A stretch of DNA of 64,000 nt from Peptacetobacter sp900550335 (GTDB taxonomy: Bacteria; Bacillota; Clostridia; Peptostreptococcales; Peptostreptococcaceae). Both the position numbers and the translations under genes were made by a program. Below the pieces are notes generated by a model, which was not told where the DNA came from, did not search any database, and saw only the letters and a list, made by a program, of their open reading frames with translations. Where the stretch lies: positions 2,294,001 to 2,358,000 of the forward strand of contig NZ_CP180001.1 in assembly GCF_047528295.1 (NCBI RefSeq). The letters are read 5' to 3'. The number at the start of each line of letters is the position of its first letter. Positions within the stretch are counted from its first letter, which is position 1. Of the stretch, positions 36,851 through 43,884 are shown piece after piece.

Positions 36851-36871
36851 ATTGGCGGGAGTGCGTGGGAA
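36851..36871 (-). repeat. attL core (duplicated tRNA-Sec 3' end)
   Basis: Begins ATTGGCGGGA and ends GTGCGTGGGAA, 21 bases identical to 50094-50114. It contains the complement of the tRNA-Sec CCA end and acceptor strand, but the tRNA sequence stops here. Confidence 0.95.
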
Positions 36872-36984
36872 ACTATTTGATAGTTTTCACTCAATTCCCA
36901 TTTCTCTAAAAACCTTATAATTTCAATGTTTCTATATTTTTATTTTTCTTAATCTCATATAATTTTATATAACTTTTTGAAATA

Positions 36985-37005
36985 ATTGAGTTACAATTGA
37001 GTTAC
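36985..37005 (+). repeat. left-arm integrase binding repeats
   Basis: Two copies of ATTGAGTTAC, 11 bases apart. The same decamer occurs four times at the right end, so these look like arm-type sites of the tyrosine integrase. Confidence 0.75.
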
Positions 37006-37103
37006 AAAACATATTTTTTTATAATCTTATAAATCAATTATTTTATTCTTTTTTCTAACTACATTATAACACATTTAAACATTAGGTTTTCTTAGTATTT
37101 TTT

Positions 37104-37149
37104 TGTAGTGTCAAAACTTCTAATAATATCACCATAATATTACACTACA
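37104..37149. repeat. paired TGTAGTG/CACTACA site 1
   Basis: TGTAGTGT and ACACTACA face each other over a 46-base span. Five such pairs occur in the element. Confidence 0.7.
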
Positions 37150-37351
37150 TATTCAAACCTTAACATTTCTTAACATCTTATGAAACTAATATCTTAGACT
37201 CTCCAGGCAACAAAATTATTATATAGCAGCATGATATAAATTTAATACCTTAGCATTTATTAGCATTTTTTCGCCTATATATATAATTTATGTTAGGTTT
37301 TGTAAGGCTTTGTATATAAAATAGTTTCAAGTTTTCTCAGGTTCTCAATAT

Positions 37352-37397
37352 TGTAGTGTTATTTCTTACTGATACTATCTCATATTTTTACACTACA
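37352..37397. repeat. paired TGTAGTG/CACTACA site 2
   Basis: TGTAGTGT and ACACTACA over exactly 46 bases, as in site 1. Confidence 0.7.
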
Positions 37398-37464
37398 AAA
37401 GGTTAGCAATTGTTAGCATTTTACTGAAATAAACCTACAAAATCATAATAAAGGGGTGGGGGTT

Positions 37465-37557
37465 ATGTGGGATAACCTATGTATATTTTGTATGTGGGAC
37501 AAGCGGTATTCTGAAAAACTACCCTCTAATGATTTTATGGGGGCTATGGCTATATAA
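37465..37557 (+). CDS. possible 30-residue peptide
   Basis: Open frame MWDNLCIFCMWDKRYSEKLP... of 30 codons with AAGGGG 8 bases before the ATG. Nothing similar is known to me. It is oriented against its neighbours and may be chance; the ribosome site is the only support. Confidence 0.2.
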   Translation: MWDNLCIFCMWDKRYSEKLPSNDFMGAMAI

Positions 37558-37596
37558 AAATCTTGCTGCTATTTTGAAATTATAGTTATAAATAAA

Positions 37597-37623
37597 AAAA
37601 GGGTGTAAAATTGACACCCTATA
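37597..37623 (-). terminator. terminator of the leftmost sigma-like gene
   Basis: GGGTGTCA...TGTAAAATTGACACCC-type hairpin overlapping the stop codon, followed on the minus strand by TTTTTTT. Confidence 0.8.
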
Positions 37624-38071
37624 TAATAAAATCAAAGTATTTATCACTATATAAACTTTTATCTATTCTTGATATATCAAATATCTTATAACTATCAATC
37701 ATTTTATCAAGTGCCTTGTAATAGATAACTCTTGTTTGTGTATCACCTCTATTGATAGATTTTGAAATATAATATATCTTTTCTCGCTCTTTAAATCGCA
37801 TTTTTATTATTTGTTTCTCTTTTTCCTTTAGCTCCTCATATGCTCTATGTAATATTGAAATTGCTATTCTTGTATTACAACGGCTTTCCTCAGCTCCTTT
37901 TATAATTTCTAATATATAGCTTGATTTTCTTTCTGTTGGCTCTTCCTGGTACTCTTCTTTCAATGGCTCTTTTAGTCTGTTCTGTTCTATTCCTTCCACT
38001 ACTTGTAAACCATAATATTTCAAAAACTCCGCTAACTGTTTTCGCTCTTCTTTTTTCTGTAATTTATTCAT
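37619..38071 (-). CDS. sigma-70 region 4-like phage regulator, paralogue 1
   Basis: 150 residues. The C-terminal half (about 85-135) resembles sigma-70 region 4 / ArpU-RinA late activators: KEKEKQIIKMRFKEREKIYY followed by a helix-turn-helix. The N-terminal segment KYYGLQVVEGIEQNRLKEPLKE and the RCNTRIAISILHRAYE block are shared with the next gene at 38474. It probably activates transcription of element or helper genes. CTGGAGGTG precedes the ATG. Confidence 0.65.
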   Translation of the reverse strand: MNKLQKKEERKQLAEFLKYYGLQVVEGIEQNRLKEPLKEEYQEEPTERKSSYILEIIKGAEESRCNTRIAISILHRAYEELKEKEKQIIKMRFKEREKIYYISKSINRGDTQTRVIYYKALDKMIDSYKIFDISRIDKSLYSDKYFDFII

Positions 38072-38165
38072 ATAAAATACACCTCCAGGAACAATATTTT
38101 GATAGCTGCTCTTTTAGATCCTCAAATAGATATATATTTTTTTCCAACATTTTCCAACAATGAGT

Positions 38166-38208
38166 ATTAAAAAAGCCCAACAAATAATAATACTTGTTAG
38201 GCTCTTTT
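38166..38208. terminator. terminator-like hairpin, copy A
   Basis: AGCCCAACAA...TTGTTAGGCT with an A-run before and TCTTTTAT after; upstream of the paralogue 1 gene. Confidence 0.7.
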
Positions 38209-38321
38209 ATCATCACTTCAAGATAACGCTATAAATGGCCATATACTTACTTGAATATATAGAAAAAGATTTATAAAAAAATATATATTGTGGTATACCT
38301 ATTATAGCAATAATAAGCAAA

Positions 38322-38356
38322 TAAAAAAAGCCCAACGAATAACGTAGGCTCTTTTG
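38322..38356 (-). terminator. terminator of paralogue 2, copy B
   Basis: AGCCCAACGAATAACGTAGGCT with a minus-strand T-run, about 120 bases after the stop of the 38474 gene. Confidence 0.6.
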
Positions 38357-38473
38357 TTGGTTTTGCTACTGAGTAAAAGAAAAAGAACTATACAAAATAT
38401 TGAAAGGCTTTATATATTATATAGCTATTATATTATCTATCTAAAATTATATCAATCTCAATCTCAATTTCAA

Positions 38474-38911
38474 TCATACATCTAAAAAGTATATATCATC
38501 AAATAAACTTTCATCTATATCTATTTCAAGTAATTCATTGTATTTGTTTAATATCTCATTTAGTGCGTTATTTTCCCAATCTCTCAAAGTTCTTTCGCTA
38601 TACCCTATTTTTTTACTTGTATAATTCCAATTATTACAATCTATCAATCTCAATTTAAGAAGTATTTGTTTTTCTTCTGATAATATTTTATAGGCTATAT
38701 GTAACCTTGAAATCATAATCCTTGTATTACACCTTTTTTCTCTTGTTTCTTCTATATGCTCCAATAGTTCACTATTTGAACAATTCAAATTATCTTTTAA
38801 CGGCTCTTTTCGTCTTTTATGCTCTATACCTTCAATTATATCTTTTCCAAAAATACGCAATATATTTTTTAATTCTCCTAGGTTCAATATAATATCATTC
38901 ATAAAATGCAC
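38474..38911 (-). CDS. sigma-70 region 4-like phage regulator, paralogue 2
   Basis: 145 residues, clearly related to the 37619 protein: FGKDIIEGIEHKRRKEPLK matches its N-terminal segment, and KRCNTRIMISRLHIAYKIL its middle. The C-terminal helix-turn-helix reads WNYTSKKIGYSERTLRDWEN. It lies 9 bases after the next upstream gene, so the group is transcribed leftward together. The role in late transcription is inferred from family resemblance. Confidence 0.65.
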   Translation of the reverse strand: MHFMNDIILNLGELKNILRIFGKDIIEGIEHKRRKEPLKDNLNCSNSELLEHIEETREKRCNTRIMISRLHIAYKILSEEKQILLKLRLIDCNNWNYTSKKIGYSERTLRDWENNALNEILNKYNELLEIDIDESLFDDIYFLDV

Positions 38912-38920
38912 CCTTTCAAT

Positions 38921-39271
38921 TTATACAATATATCCATATTTATTGAATATAAAATCTATTTTTTTAATGCCATTATTCATTTTATACCTTATACCTCTTT
39001 CACTATCTCCCGTTATAGTGCATATTTTCGCCCAACTATATTTATTAATATATCTATACTTGATTATTTTTCTTTCTTTTTCGGGCAATTCTTTAATTAG
39101 ATTATTTAATACATTTAATTGAAATCTAATTGATATTATTTCATTTTCTAGTTTTTTTATTCTCTTTTGGTCATCTTCAAATTTTATAATACTTTCTAAT
39201 ACTTTAATGCGTTTTTTCAACTTATCATATTTTTTCAGTTCCTTTTTTATATCACACATAAAAAACACCAC
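38921..39271 (-). CDS. sigma-70 region 4-like phage regulator, paralogue 3
   Basis: 116 residues. The N-terminal two-thirds is a coiled coil (DIKKELKKYDKLKKRIKVLE). The C-terminus is a region-4-like helix-turn-helix: LPEKERKIIKYRYINKYSWA, then SERGIRYKMNNGIKK. It shares the start MCD(I/V)K(K/R)EL with the next gene upstream, with which it forms a second paralogous pair. GGGTGGTG precedes the ATG. Confidence 0.65.
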   Translation of the reverse strand: MVFFMCDIKKELKKYDKLKKRIKVLESIIKFEDDQKRIKKLENEIISIRFQLNVLNNLIKELPEKERKIIKYRYINKYSWAKICTITGDSERGIRYKMNNGIKKIDFIFNKYGYIV

Positions 39272-39289
39272 CCGTAATACTTAGATCAT

Positions 39290-39718
39290 TTAAATAGGTA
39301 TATAATAATTTTCGAATAGAAATTCTAGCTCTTTCAAGCTTTTTTCAATATGATTTTGTGCCATTGTAGAACTACAACCCAAAGCACGCCCAATTTGAGC
39401 ATAGTTATAATTCTTTTTAAATTTATATTCTATTATTCTTTTGTCTATTTCTTCCAAACCTTTTATAAATGCGTCTATTAATCGTATTTTCTGACTAATA
39501 TTTCTCATTTCCTTTTTTATTTCTATGGCTCTTTGTTCACTACCTACAACAAAATTAGCCGTTGGGTCGCCTATATTAGAAGTTTGTACCCTTTCCCCAA
39601 TAGGACAACTTTTTATATCAACGTCATTTTCTTTCAAGTGTTCTAATTCTACACTTAGATATTTCAATTCGCTTTTATAACTATTATAGCTTTCTAGCTC
39701 TCTTTTTACATCACACAT
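39290..39718 (-). CDS. sigma-70 region 4-like phage regulator, paralogue 4 (DUF1492-like)
   Basis: 142 residues. It starts MCDVKRELESYNSYKSELKY, has a helical middle and a C-terminal region-4-like HTH (IDKRIIEYKFKKNYNYAQIG, then LGCSSTMAQNHIEKSLKEL). It resembles phage DUF1492/RinA-type regulators. It is the promoter-proximal member of the four; a TATAAT with an overlapping LexA-like box lies just upstream, suggesting DNA-damage control of the whole group. TGGAGGTG precedes the ATG. Confidence 0.7.
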   Translation of the reverse strand: MCDVKRELESYNSYKSELKYLSVELEHLKENDVDIKSCPIGERVQTSNIGDPTANFVVGSEQRAIEIKKEMRNISQKIRLIDAFIKGLEEIDKRIIEYKFKKNYNYAQIGRALGCSSTMAQNHIEKSLKELEFLFENYYIPI

Positions 39719-39743
39719 AAAAACGCACCTCCAGGAAAAAGAA

Positions 39744-39780
39744 TATAAAATATTATATCACATTCACAGAACGTACGTTT
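39744..39780 (-). promoter_or_regulatory. promoter with LexA-like box for the sigma-like gene cluster
   Basis: On the minus strand TGTGATATAAT is an extended -10. At 39769-39780 (plus strand) the sequence GAAC-GTAC-GTTT fits the Gram-positive SOS box GAACN4GTTY and overlaps the -35 position. Confidence 0.55.
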
Positions 39781-40140
39781 TGAAGATTTCTAATTGCAGC
39801 ATGATTGAATTATTTTTATATCCTCACATTATACCTCGTGAATATATGATATAATATTACTTCTTTTTTCTAGTTATAAAAACTTCGCATAATCGACAAA
39901 ACACGCAGTTTTTTTGAATACCTTGCAAATACTAGCTTTCAGACTTCACTTTAAAAGATTAAATTTCCATAAAATCACATAGTTAAATATAATTTAATAT
40001 ATTTTGATATATCTTTTTATAATATAAAGTATAGTTGTTTTTTTATTTAATTTAGTTAATTTTTATCATTTTGAGTAATATAGAATTGCATAACATTTTA
40101 TATCTTATTATAAGGTTCATAATTGCTTTATTTTTTTGTT
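39781..40140. other. AT-rich gap upstream of the sigma-like cluster
   Basis: 360 bases with no gene or repeat that I can support. Confidence 0.5.
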
Positions 40141-40144
40141 TGGG

Positions 40145-40290
40145 AGTGATATAATGAATATAGAAAAAGAACCACGTCAAAGTGGCTCGGTTGATTTAAG
40201 AAAACAAAAGAACAATTAAATAAAAATTATTCTTTATTTTTTCCACTCTCTTCGTCGCCAAACTTTGTAGAGTGGTTTTTTATTTTATCT
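40145..40290 (+). ncRNA. putative antitoxin RNA convergent with the small toxin gene
   Basis: An extended -10 (GTGATATAAT, -10 hexamer 40150-40155) predicts a transcript from about 40162. It ends at a hairpin CCACTCT...AGAGTGG (40243-40275) followed by TTTTTTATTTT. An internal hairpin AACCACGTCAAAGTGGCTCGGTT precedes it. The last 60 bases are antisense to the 3' end of the toxin gene, the layout of clostridial type I antitoxin RNAs. A 21-codon frame in this transcript is probably incidental. Confidence 0.6.
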
Positions 40291-40367
40291 GTTAATAGAC
40301 TAGAAACTATATTAACCAATATCGGTATTATAATTAAAGTCAAAAATACATCAATAAAATCTCTCAT
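40227..40367 (-). CDS. putative type I toxin, small membrane protein
   Basis: 46 residues, MRDFIDVFLTLIIIPILVNI then a polar, charged tail with several Lys. One membrane span (about 7-25). A very strong ribosome site (AAGGGGGTG) lies six bases before the ATG. Short hydrophobic peptides with a charged tail, overlapped at the 3' end by a convergent RNA, are typical type I toxins of C. difficile prophages. A small holin is the alternative, but there are no other lysis genes. Confidence 0.65.
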   Translation of the reverse strand: MRDFIDVFLTLIIIPILVNIVSSLLTDKIKNHSTKFGDEESGKNKE

Positions 40368-40431
40368 GGTATCCACCCCCTTTCAATAGAAGGTTTCAAC
40401 CTCGCCACTCTGTACATGGTTCACTTTATGA

Positions 40432-40460
40432 AGTATATCAAATACAATTCTTTTTATTAA
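40432..40460 (-). promoter_or_regulatory. promoter of the small toxin gene
   Basis: Minus strand TTAATA, 17 bases, TATACT with an extended TG (TTTGATATACT). The leader of about 60 bases can pair its CCTT with the AAGG of the ribosome site. Confidence 0.5.
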
Positions 40461-40510
40461 TATTTATTACAAAATATAAGTCGGTCGACCGGTTAAGTTT
40501 TTGAACTAGT

Positions 40511-40613
40511 CAAATCTGTTGACGGGTCAACCTCGTTGATGTGCTCTTATAGTATGCTCAAATCTGAGCACACCCCCAGGAAGTAAGTTTTTATGGGTAT
40601 CCCCAAATCTGAG
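40511..40613. repeat. three CAAATCTG stem-loops
   Basis: CAAATCTG starts at 40511, 40559 and 40604. Each lies in a small palindrome with different arms: GTCAA..TTGAC, GCTCA..TGAGC, and CCCCA..TGAGG. Confidence 0.6.
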
Positions 40614-41068
40614 GACACCCCTTATACTCGGTTTTTACTCGGTCTTATATCTTCTAATATATCCTAATAAGTTATAAATATTTAAAAAATGTTATATTGT
40701 AGAAAATTCTTTCTAGGTTGCTTTTAAAATTTTGCCCCTTTTGGTTATTTTTTATCGGTCAATCGACCGAATATAAAAACGCACCTGGCGAAAATTCCCT
40801 TTTATAGTTTTCTTTGATTTTGGCTTTATATTTGCCACCCTAAGCCCTTGTAAATAATTCGCCTTGTGTTTATACCTTGCATAACTCAAAAATAGATTAT
40901 ATAGCTTGTAATGTTGCAACGCGTTGCACTTGTGTTATACCTTCTATACATTGATATTTCAATCATTATCAATCTGACTGCGTTTTTAAATCGTGTTTTT
41001 ATAAATTATGTTTTTTGTTGCAACGTTGCGCTTACTCAAAACTTACTCAAAACTTACTAGAAAAAATA

Positions 41069-41205
41069 ATCTCTTTTTTAGGGAGTCAAAAAAGTCAAAA
41101 ATAGCTAGTCTTTTTTAGGGGCGCCGATTTTGCCGAAATATTTTTTCAATGCTCTTTTTTAGGGTGGACGAAATCTCGGCAAGCTCTTTTTAGGGTGGCC
41201 GAAAA
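41069..41205 (+). repeat. four direct repeats TCTTTTT(T)AGGG
   Basis: Copies near 41071, 41110, 41151 and 41190; the last two extend as AGGGTGG(A/C)CGAAA. An inverted TTGCCGA...TCGGCAA lies among them. Confidence 0.65.
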
Positions 41206-41247
41206 GTCCGGATACTTCTTTTTTTGTTGCCTTGTGCTATTTCAACC

Positions 41248-41400
41248 CCCTATATTTCAAGGCTCCTCGTGTTTCACGACAAGCTTTATATTTCAATGGT
41301 TGCACTGTTTCGGTGCAGTCCATATATTTTTTTAATTGTAGTGAATCACGATAATCCCTATATTTCAAGCTTTTACCAAAAAGGTACAAGCCAAATATAA
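41248..41400 (+). repeat. three TATATTTCAA repeats with variable hairpins
   Basis: Copies near 41251, 41287 and 41359. Each is followed by a short hairpin whose sequence differs: CGTG-TTT-CACG, GCAC-N7-GTGC, and TACC-A5-GGTA. Confidence 0.6.
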
Positions 41401-41511
41401 ACTATCTTTTCGCTACTTTTTAATCATGCTGCTATTAATGGCTCTTAGTGTAACCTTAGTGAAATCTTAATGAATAGTTAATGACATTAAGGTTGTGGCT
41501 CTTATACTCCA

Positions 41512-41538
41512 ATAAAAAAGGACGGTATAAACCGCCCT
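41512..41538 (-). terminator. terminator of the J-domain gene
   Basis: GGGCGGTTTATACCGTCC followed on the minus strand by TTTTTT. Confidence 0.85.
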
Positions 41539-41542
41539 AATA

Positions 41543-42163
41543 CTATTTCAATATCTTTTCTTTTAAGTTGTTAATTGTTGCCATTGTGTCGGTATCTCCG
41601 CCCTTGTCGGGGTGATGTTTGTTTGATAATAATTTAAATGCTTGTTTTAATAATTTTCTTTCCTGGTCTGAAAAGTTATTGCTGCTTGATCCATAAAAGC
41701 TACCTAGATTATTTTCTATTTTTTGCCTTAATCCTTTATCAAAACCCAAATTAAAATATTTTTCATTATCTTTATTTACCAAATCTTGATATTTTTTCTT
41801 GAAGTCCTCATAATCTTTCTTCCTTTGATTTTTATATCTTAATTTTTCCTCAAAATATTCTTTATTGTTTTTTATATATGTAGTGTACTTCTTTCGTTTA
41901 TATTCTATTAATTTTTTCACTACAATATCAAAATACTTTTCATATCCCAGGGCTTTTAAATCATTCATTATAAATTCTTTTGAGCTCTCGGGAATATCTA
42001 AAACCAAACCGCCCATATCCTCATCTTTAAAATATAACGATACTCCGATATTATACTGAGCTATAAAAATATCTTTTGATTTTACTTCCCCATTTTCTCG
42101 CTTTCTCTCGCATAAATAAATATTATATGTGTATCCTTTGCCGTCCTTTATCCTACAAAACAC
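41543..42163 (-). CDS. J-domain protein of the element
   Basis: 206 residues. Residues 1-120 are unrecognised, with a helical Lys-rich middle. The C-terminus (about 165-206) is a J-domain core with LLKQAFKLLSNKHHPDKGGD, HPD at 184-186. J proteins stimulate DnaK, so it may recruit the host chaperone for replication or assembly. The start is GTG, with GGGAG 11 bases upstream. A paired TGTAGTG/CACTACA site lies inside the coding sequence and another just upstream. Confidence 0.7.
   Translation of the reverse strand: MFCRIKDGKGYTYNIYLCERKRENGEVKSKDIFIAQYNIGVSLYFKDEDMGGLVLDIPESSKEFIMNDLKALGYEKYFDIVVKKLIEYKRKKYTTYIKNNKEYFEEKLRYKNQRKKDYEDFKKKYQDLVNKDNEKYFNLGFDKGLRQKIENNLGSFYGSSSNNFSDQERKLLKQAFKLLSNKHHPDKGGDTDTMATINNLKEKILK
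41879..41925. repeat. paired TGTAGTG/CACTACA site 3 (inside the J-domain gene)
   Basis: TGTAGTG and CACTACA over 47 bases, within coding sequence. Confidence 0.5.
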
Positions 42164-42182
42164 TATATTTTCAACTCCCTTT

Positions 42183-42238
42183 TGTAGTGTAATTTCTAGC
42201 CCCTACTTTGAATTATTTTTACACTACATTTATTTTGA
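42183..42238. repeat. paired TGTAGTG/CACTACA site 4
   Basis: TGTAGTGTAA and TTACACTACA over 56 bases, ten bases (about one helical turn) longer than the 46-base pairs. It lies directly upstream of the J-domain gene. Confidence 0.7.
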
Positions 42239-42239
42239 T

Positions 42240-42264
42240 AAAAAAGGGCGGTTGTTATACCGCC
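42240..42264 (-). terminator. terminator of the 42255 gene
   Basis: GGCGGTATAACAACCGCCC followed on the minus strand by TTTTTTATC, overlapping the stop codon. Confidence 0.8.
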
Positions 42265-42653
42265 GTATTTTCAAATTGCTTTTTACATTTATTTTTTATT
42301 TCTTCTAACTGTTCCATTAATGGCTTTTTATTTTTTAGTTCTGATAAAGATTTTTTTCTTTCGATATATCCAATATCTATGAATATTTTTCTAAGCCCTT
42401 TATATATATTTAATATATTCTCATACTCTTTTAACTCATATTCTGATAATTCTTCATTATCTACATTTTTAATTCTTATATAGTCCTCATCTAATATGAA
42501 AAAATACTTTTCTTCTAATATCTTCATATTTTGATTTATATTATTTGAATATACTTCTCTAGCTCTTTTATTTTCTTCTAATAACTTACCCATTTCAATA
42601 AATACTTTTGATATATCATTTTCTATCTGATTAAAATATTCTTTTACTATCAT
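42255..42653 (-). CDS. hypothetical helical protein of the element
   Basis: Not recognised. 132 residues, almost entirely helical and charged (MIVKEYFNQIENDISKVFIE, ending EEIKNKCKKQFENTAV). No signal peptide or membrane segment. AAGGTGAAAG precedes the ATG. It is last in a run of four small leftward genes that appear to form one transcript. Confidence 0.6.
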   Translation of the reverse strand: MIVKEYFNQIENDISKVFIEMGKLLEENKRAREVYSNNINQNMKILEEKYFFILDEDYIRIKNVDNEELSEYELKEYENILNIYKGLRKIFIDIGYIERKKSLSELKNKKPLMEQLEEIKNKCKKQFENTAV

Positions 42654-42670
42654 TTTCTTTCACCTTCCTA

Positions 42671-43045
42671 TTAATTTTTATCTATTAATCTTTGTAACTG
42701 TTCCCGTAGCTCTGTATTGGCTTTGAACCCTTGCATGAAATAATATTGTTGCAAGTCTAAAAAAGCCCCGTTGATTATTGTTTCTAACTCTTCTATTTTT
42801 TCATATTCATATCTTATGTTGTATAGTACTTCTTTTATTTTTTTCTGTTCCTCTTCGCTCATATCTTCTATTTTTAGGTTGTCTATCCGTTTATTTGATA
42901 TAACTTCATTTATCTTTTGATATTTATTTTTTAATATATCAGTAATTTTATAAACTCTATTTACTGATAAAAAACTGTTTATATCTTCAAATTTCTTTCT
43001 ATCTACCCAATTAAAAAATACTCCTAGTATGTTATTATCATTCAT
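42671..43045 (-). CDS. hypothetical protein with C-terminal GFK motif, copy 1
   Basis: Not recognised. 124 residues, helical. The C-terminus reads AFLDLQQYYFMQGFKANTEL, closely similar to the ends of the next two upstream proteins (EYNFIEGFKMNKRIR and EEGFKFGFLAHKEL). This resembles the aromatic-GFxxG tail of small clostridial phage proteins (DUF6809-like), a weak match. GAGGTG precedes the ATG. Confidence 0.6.
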   Translation of the reverse strand: MNDNNILGVFFNWVDRKKFEDINSFLSVNRVYKITDILKNKYQKINEVISNKRIDNLKIEDMSEEEQKKIKEVLYNIRYEYEKIEELETIINGAFLDLQQYYFMQGFKANTELREQLQRLIDKN

Positions 43046-43059
43046 TTCTTACACCTCTA

Positions 43060-43419
43060 TTATAAATTTTCTCTTATTCTTTTATTCATTTTGAAACCTT
43101 CAATAAAATTATATTCTTGTGTTTCTTGTAGTGCTTCATATATCATTGAGCTTGCATTGTCTAAAACGTGCCAAATATTTTCTATATCTTCATATAATTT
43201 TATTATTTCCTTGTATTCTTCTGTTGTTTCATCATTTAATGCTTTATAGTTAGCAAAATTTATAACTATTTTCTTTCTTAATAACTTATATTTTTCTTGT
43301 AGCTCATTGAATGGCTCTTTCATCTTTTTTACTTCTTCCAGGTCATCTAAATCTTTTATTACCCCTTCATCTATTGCACCATATAACACTACTTCTTTTA
43401 TTGTTTCGTCCTTTATCAT
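43060..43419 (-). CDS. hypothetical protein with C-terminal GFK motif, copy 2
   Basis: Not recognised. 119 residues, helical, with an acidic N-terminus and the tail EALQETQEYNFIEGFKMNKR. A paralogue of the flanking genes at 42671 and 43435 judged by the tail and by length. AGGGGTG precedes the ATG; the gene lies 14 bases from its neighbours on both sides, so the three form an operon. Confidence 0.6.
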   Translation of the reverse strand: MIKDETIKEVVLYGAIDEGVIKDLDDLEEVKKMKEPFNELQEKYKLLRKKIVINFANYKALNDETTEEYKEIIKLYEDIENIWHVLDNASSMIYEALQETQEYNFIEGFKMNKRIRENL

Positions 43420-43434
43420 CTTCTACACCCCTAA

Positions 43435-43851
43435 CTAAATATTTAATGTTTTGTTCAGCTCTTTATGTGCCAGGAAACCAAATTTGAAACCTTCTTCGCT
43501 TGTGTCTAATACTGTATTAGTTATTAGATCCTTAATTTCTTCTAAGCTGCTTTTTAATTTTTCAAACTTATTTGTTAGATATTTATATTCACTTATCATG
43601 TAGTTGTATCTTTCCTTTGGTAAATTCTCCTTGTTTTTTTCTGTAAGTTCTAGCTTTTGAGAATATAACAAATATAAATCGTTTATATCTCTTTCGTTTT
43701 CTTCAAGCTCTCTTTCAGCTCTTAAAAAACTTTCCTGGCTTAGATAGTCGGGTGTAGCTCCCTTATCTTGTAACTTATAATTTATATCTCTTATAATCTC
43801 ATTTATATCCTTTTGGCTAAATAAATTCATTTTTTGAGTTTTTATCTCCAT
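43435..43851 (-). CDS. hypothetical protein with C-terminal GFK motif, copy 3
   Basis: Not recognised. 138 residues with a predicted helical coiled coil (about 45-115) and the tail DTSEEGFKFGFLAHKELNKT. Promoter-proximal member of the three tandem paralogues. GAGGTG precedes the ATG. Upstream lies a perfect 13-bp inverted repeat (43885-43929). Confidence 0.6.
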   Translation of the reverse strand: MEIKTQKMNLFSQKDINEIIRDINYKLQDKGATPDYLSQESFLRAERELEENERDINDLYLLYSQKLELTEKNKENLPKERYNYMISEYKYLTNKFEKLKSSLEEIKDLITNTVLDTSEEGFKFGFLAHKELNKTLNI

Positions 43852-43884
43852 TTTTGCACCTCTACATTATTGATTTTTTTAAGA

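Larger units (their letters stand above)
37010..37464. other. gene-free left end of the element
   Basis: Very AT-rich. It holds two paired TGTAGTG/CACTACA sites (37104-37149 and 37352-37397) and several TTAGCATTT or TTAACAT words. I see no protein gene here. Confidence 0.6.
38072..38473. other. intergenic region with two related terminators
   Basis: 402 bases without a gene. Two hairpins share the sequence AAAAAAGCCCAAC(A/G)AATAA: 38166-38208 and 38322-38356. The rest is AT-rich. The duplicated hairpins parallel the duplicated regulators on either side. Confidence 0.6.
40480..41510. other. repeat-rich gene-free region, candidate replication origin
   Basis: About 1 kb without a credible gene. 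It contains palindromes CGGTCGACCG (about 40487) and TCGGTCAATCGACCGA (about 40756), three CAAATCTG stem-loops (40511-40613), GTTGCAACGCGTTGCA-like sequences, four TCTTTTTTAGGG repeats (41071-41205) and three TATATTTCAA repeats each followed by a small hairpin (41250-41400). Such clustered repeats are usual at origins or packaging sites. Confidence 0.55.

Noticed and set aside
37199..37215. CTCCAGGCAACAAAATT inside the element resembles the minus strand of the repeat core.
   Set aside because: No CGACAAT partner and no inverted arms; most likely chance.
40152..40217. A 21-codon frame (MNIEKEPRQSGSVDLRKQKN) at the start of the putative antitoxin RNA.
   Set aside because: Its ATG overlaps the -10 hexamer, so it would not be in the transcript; probably chance.
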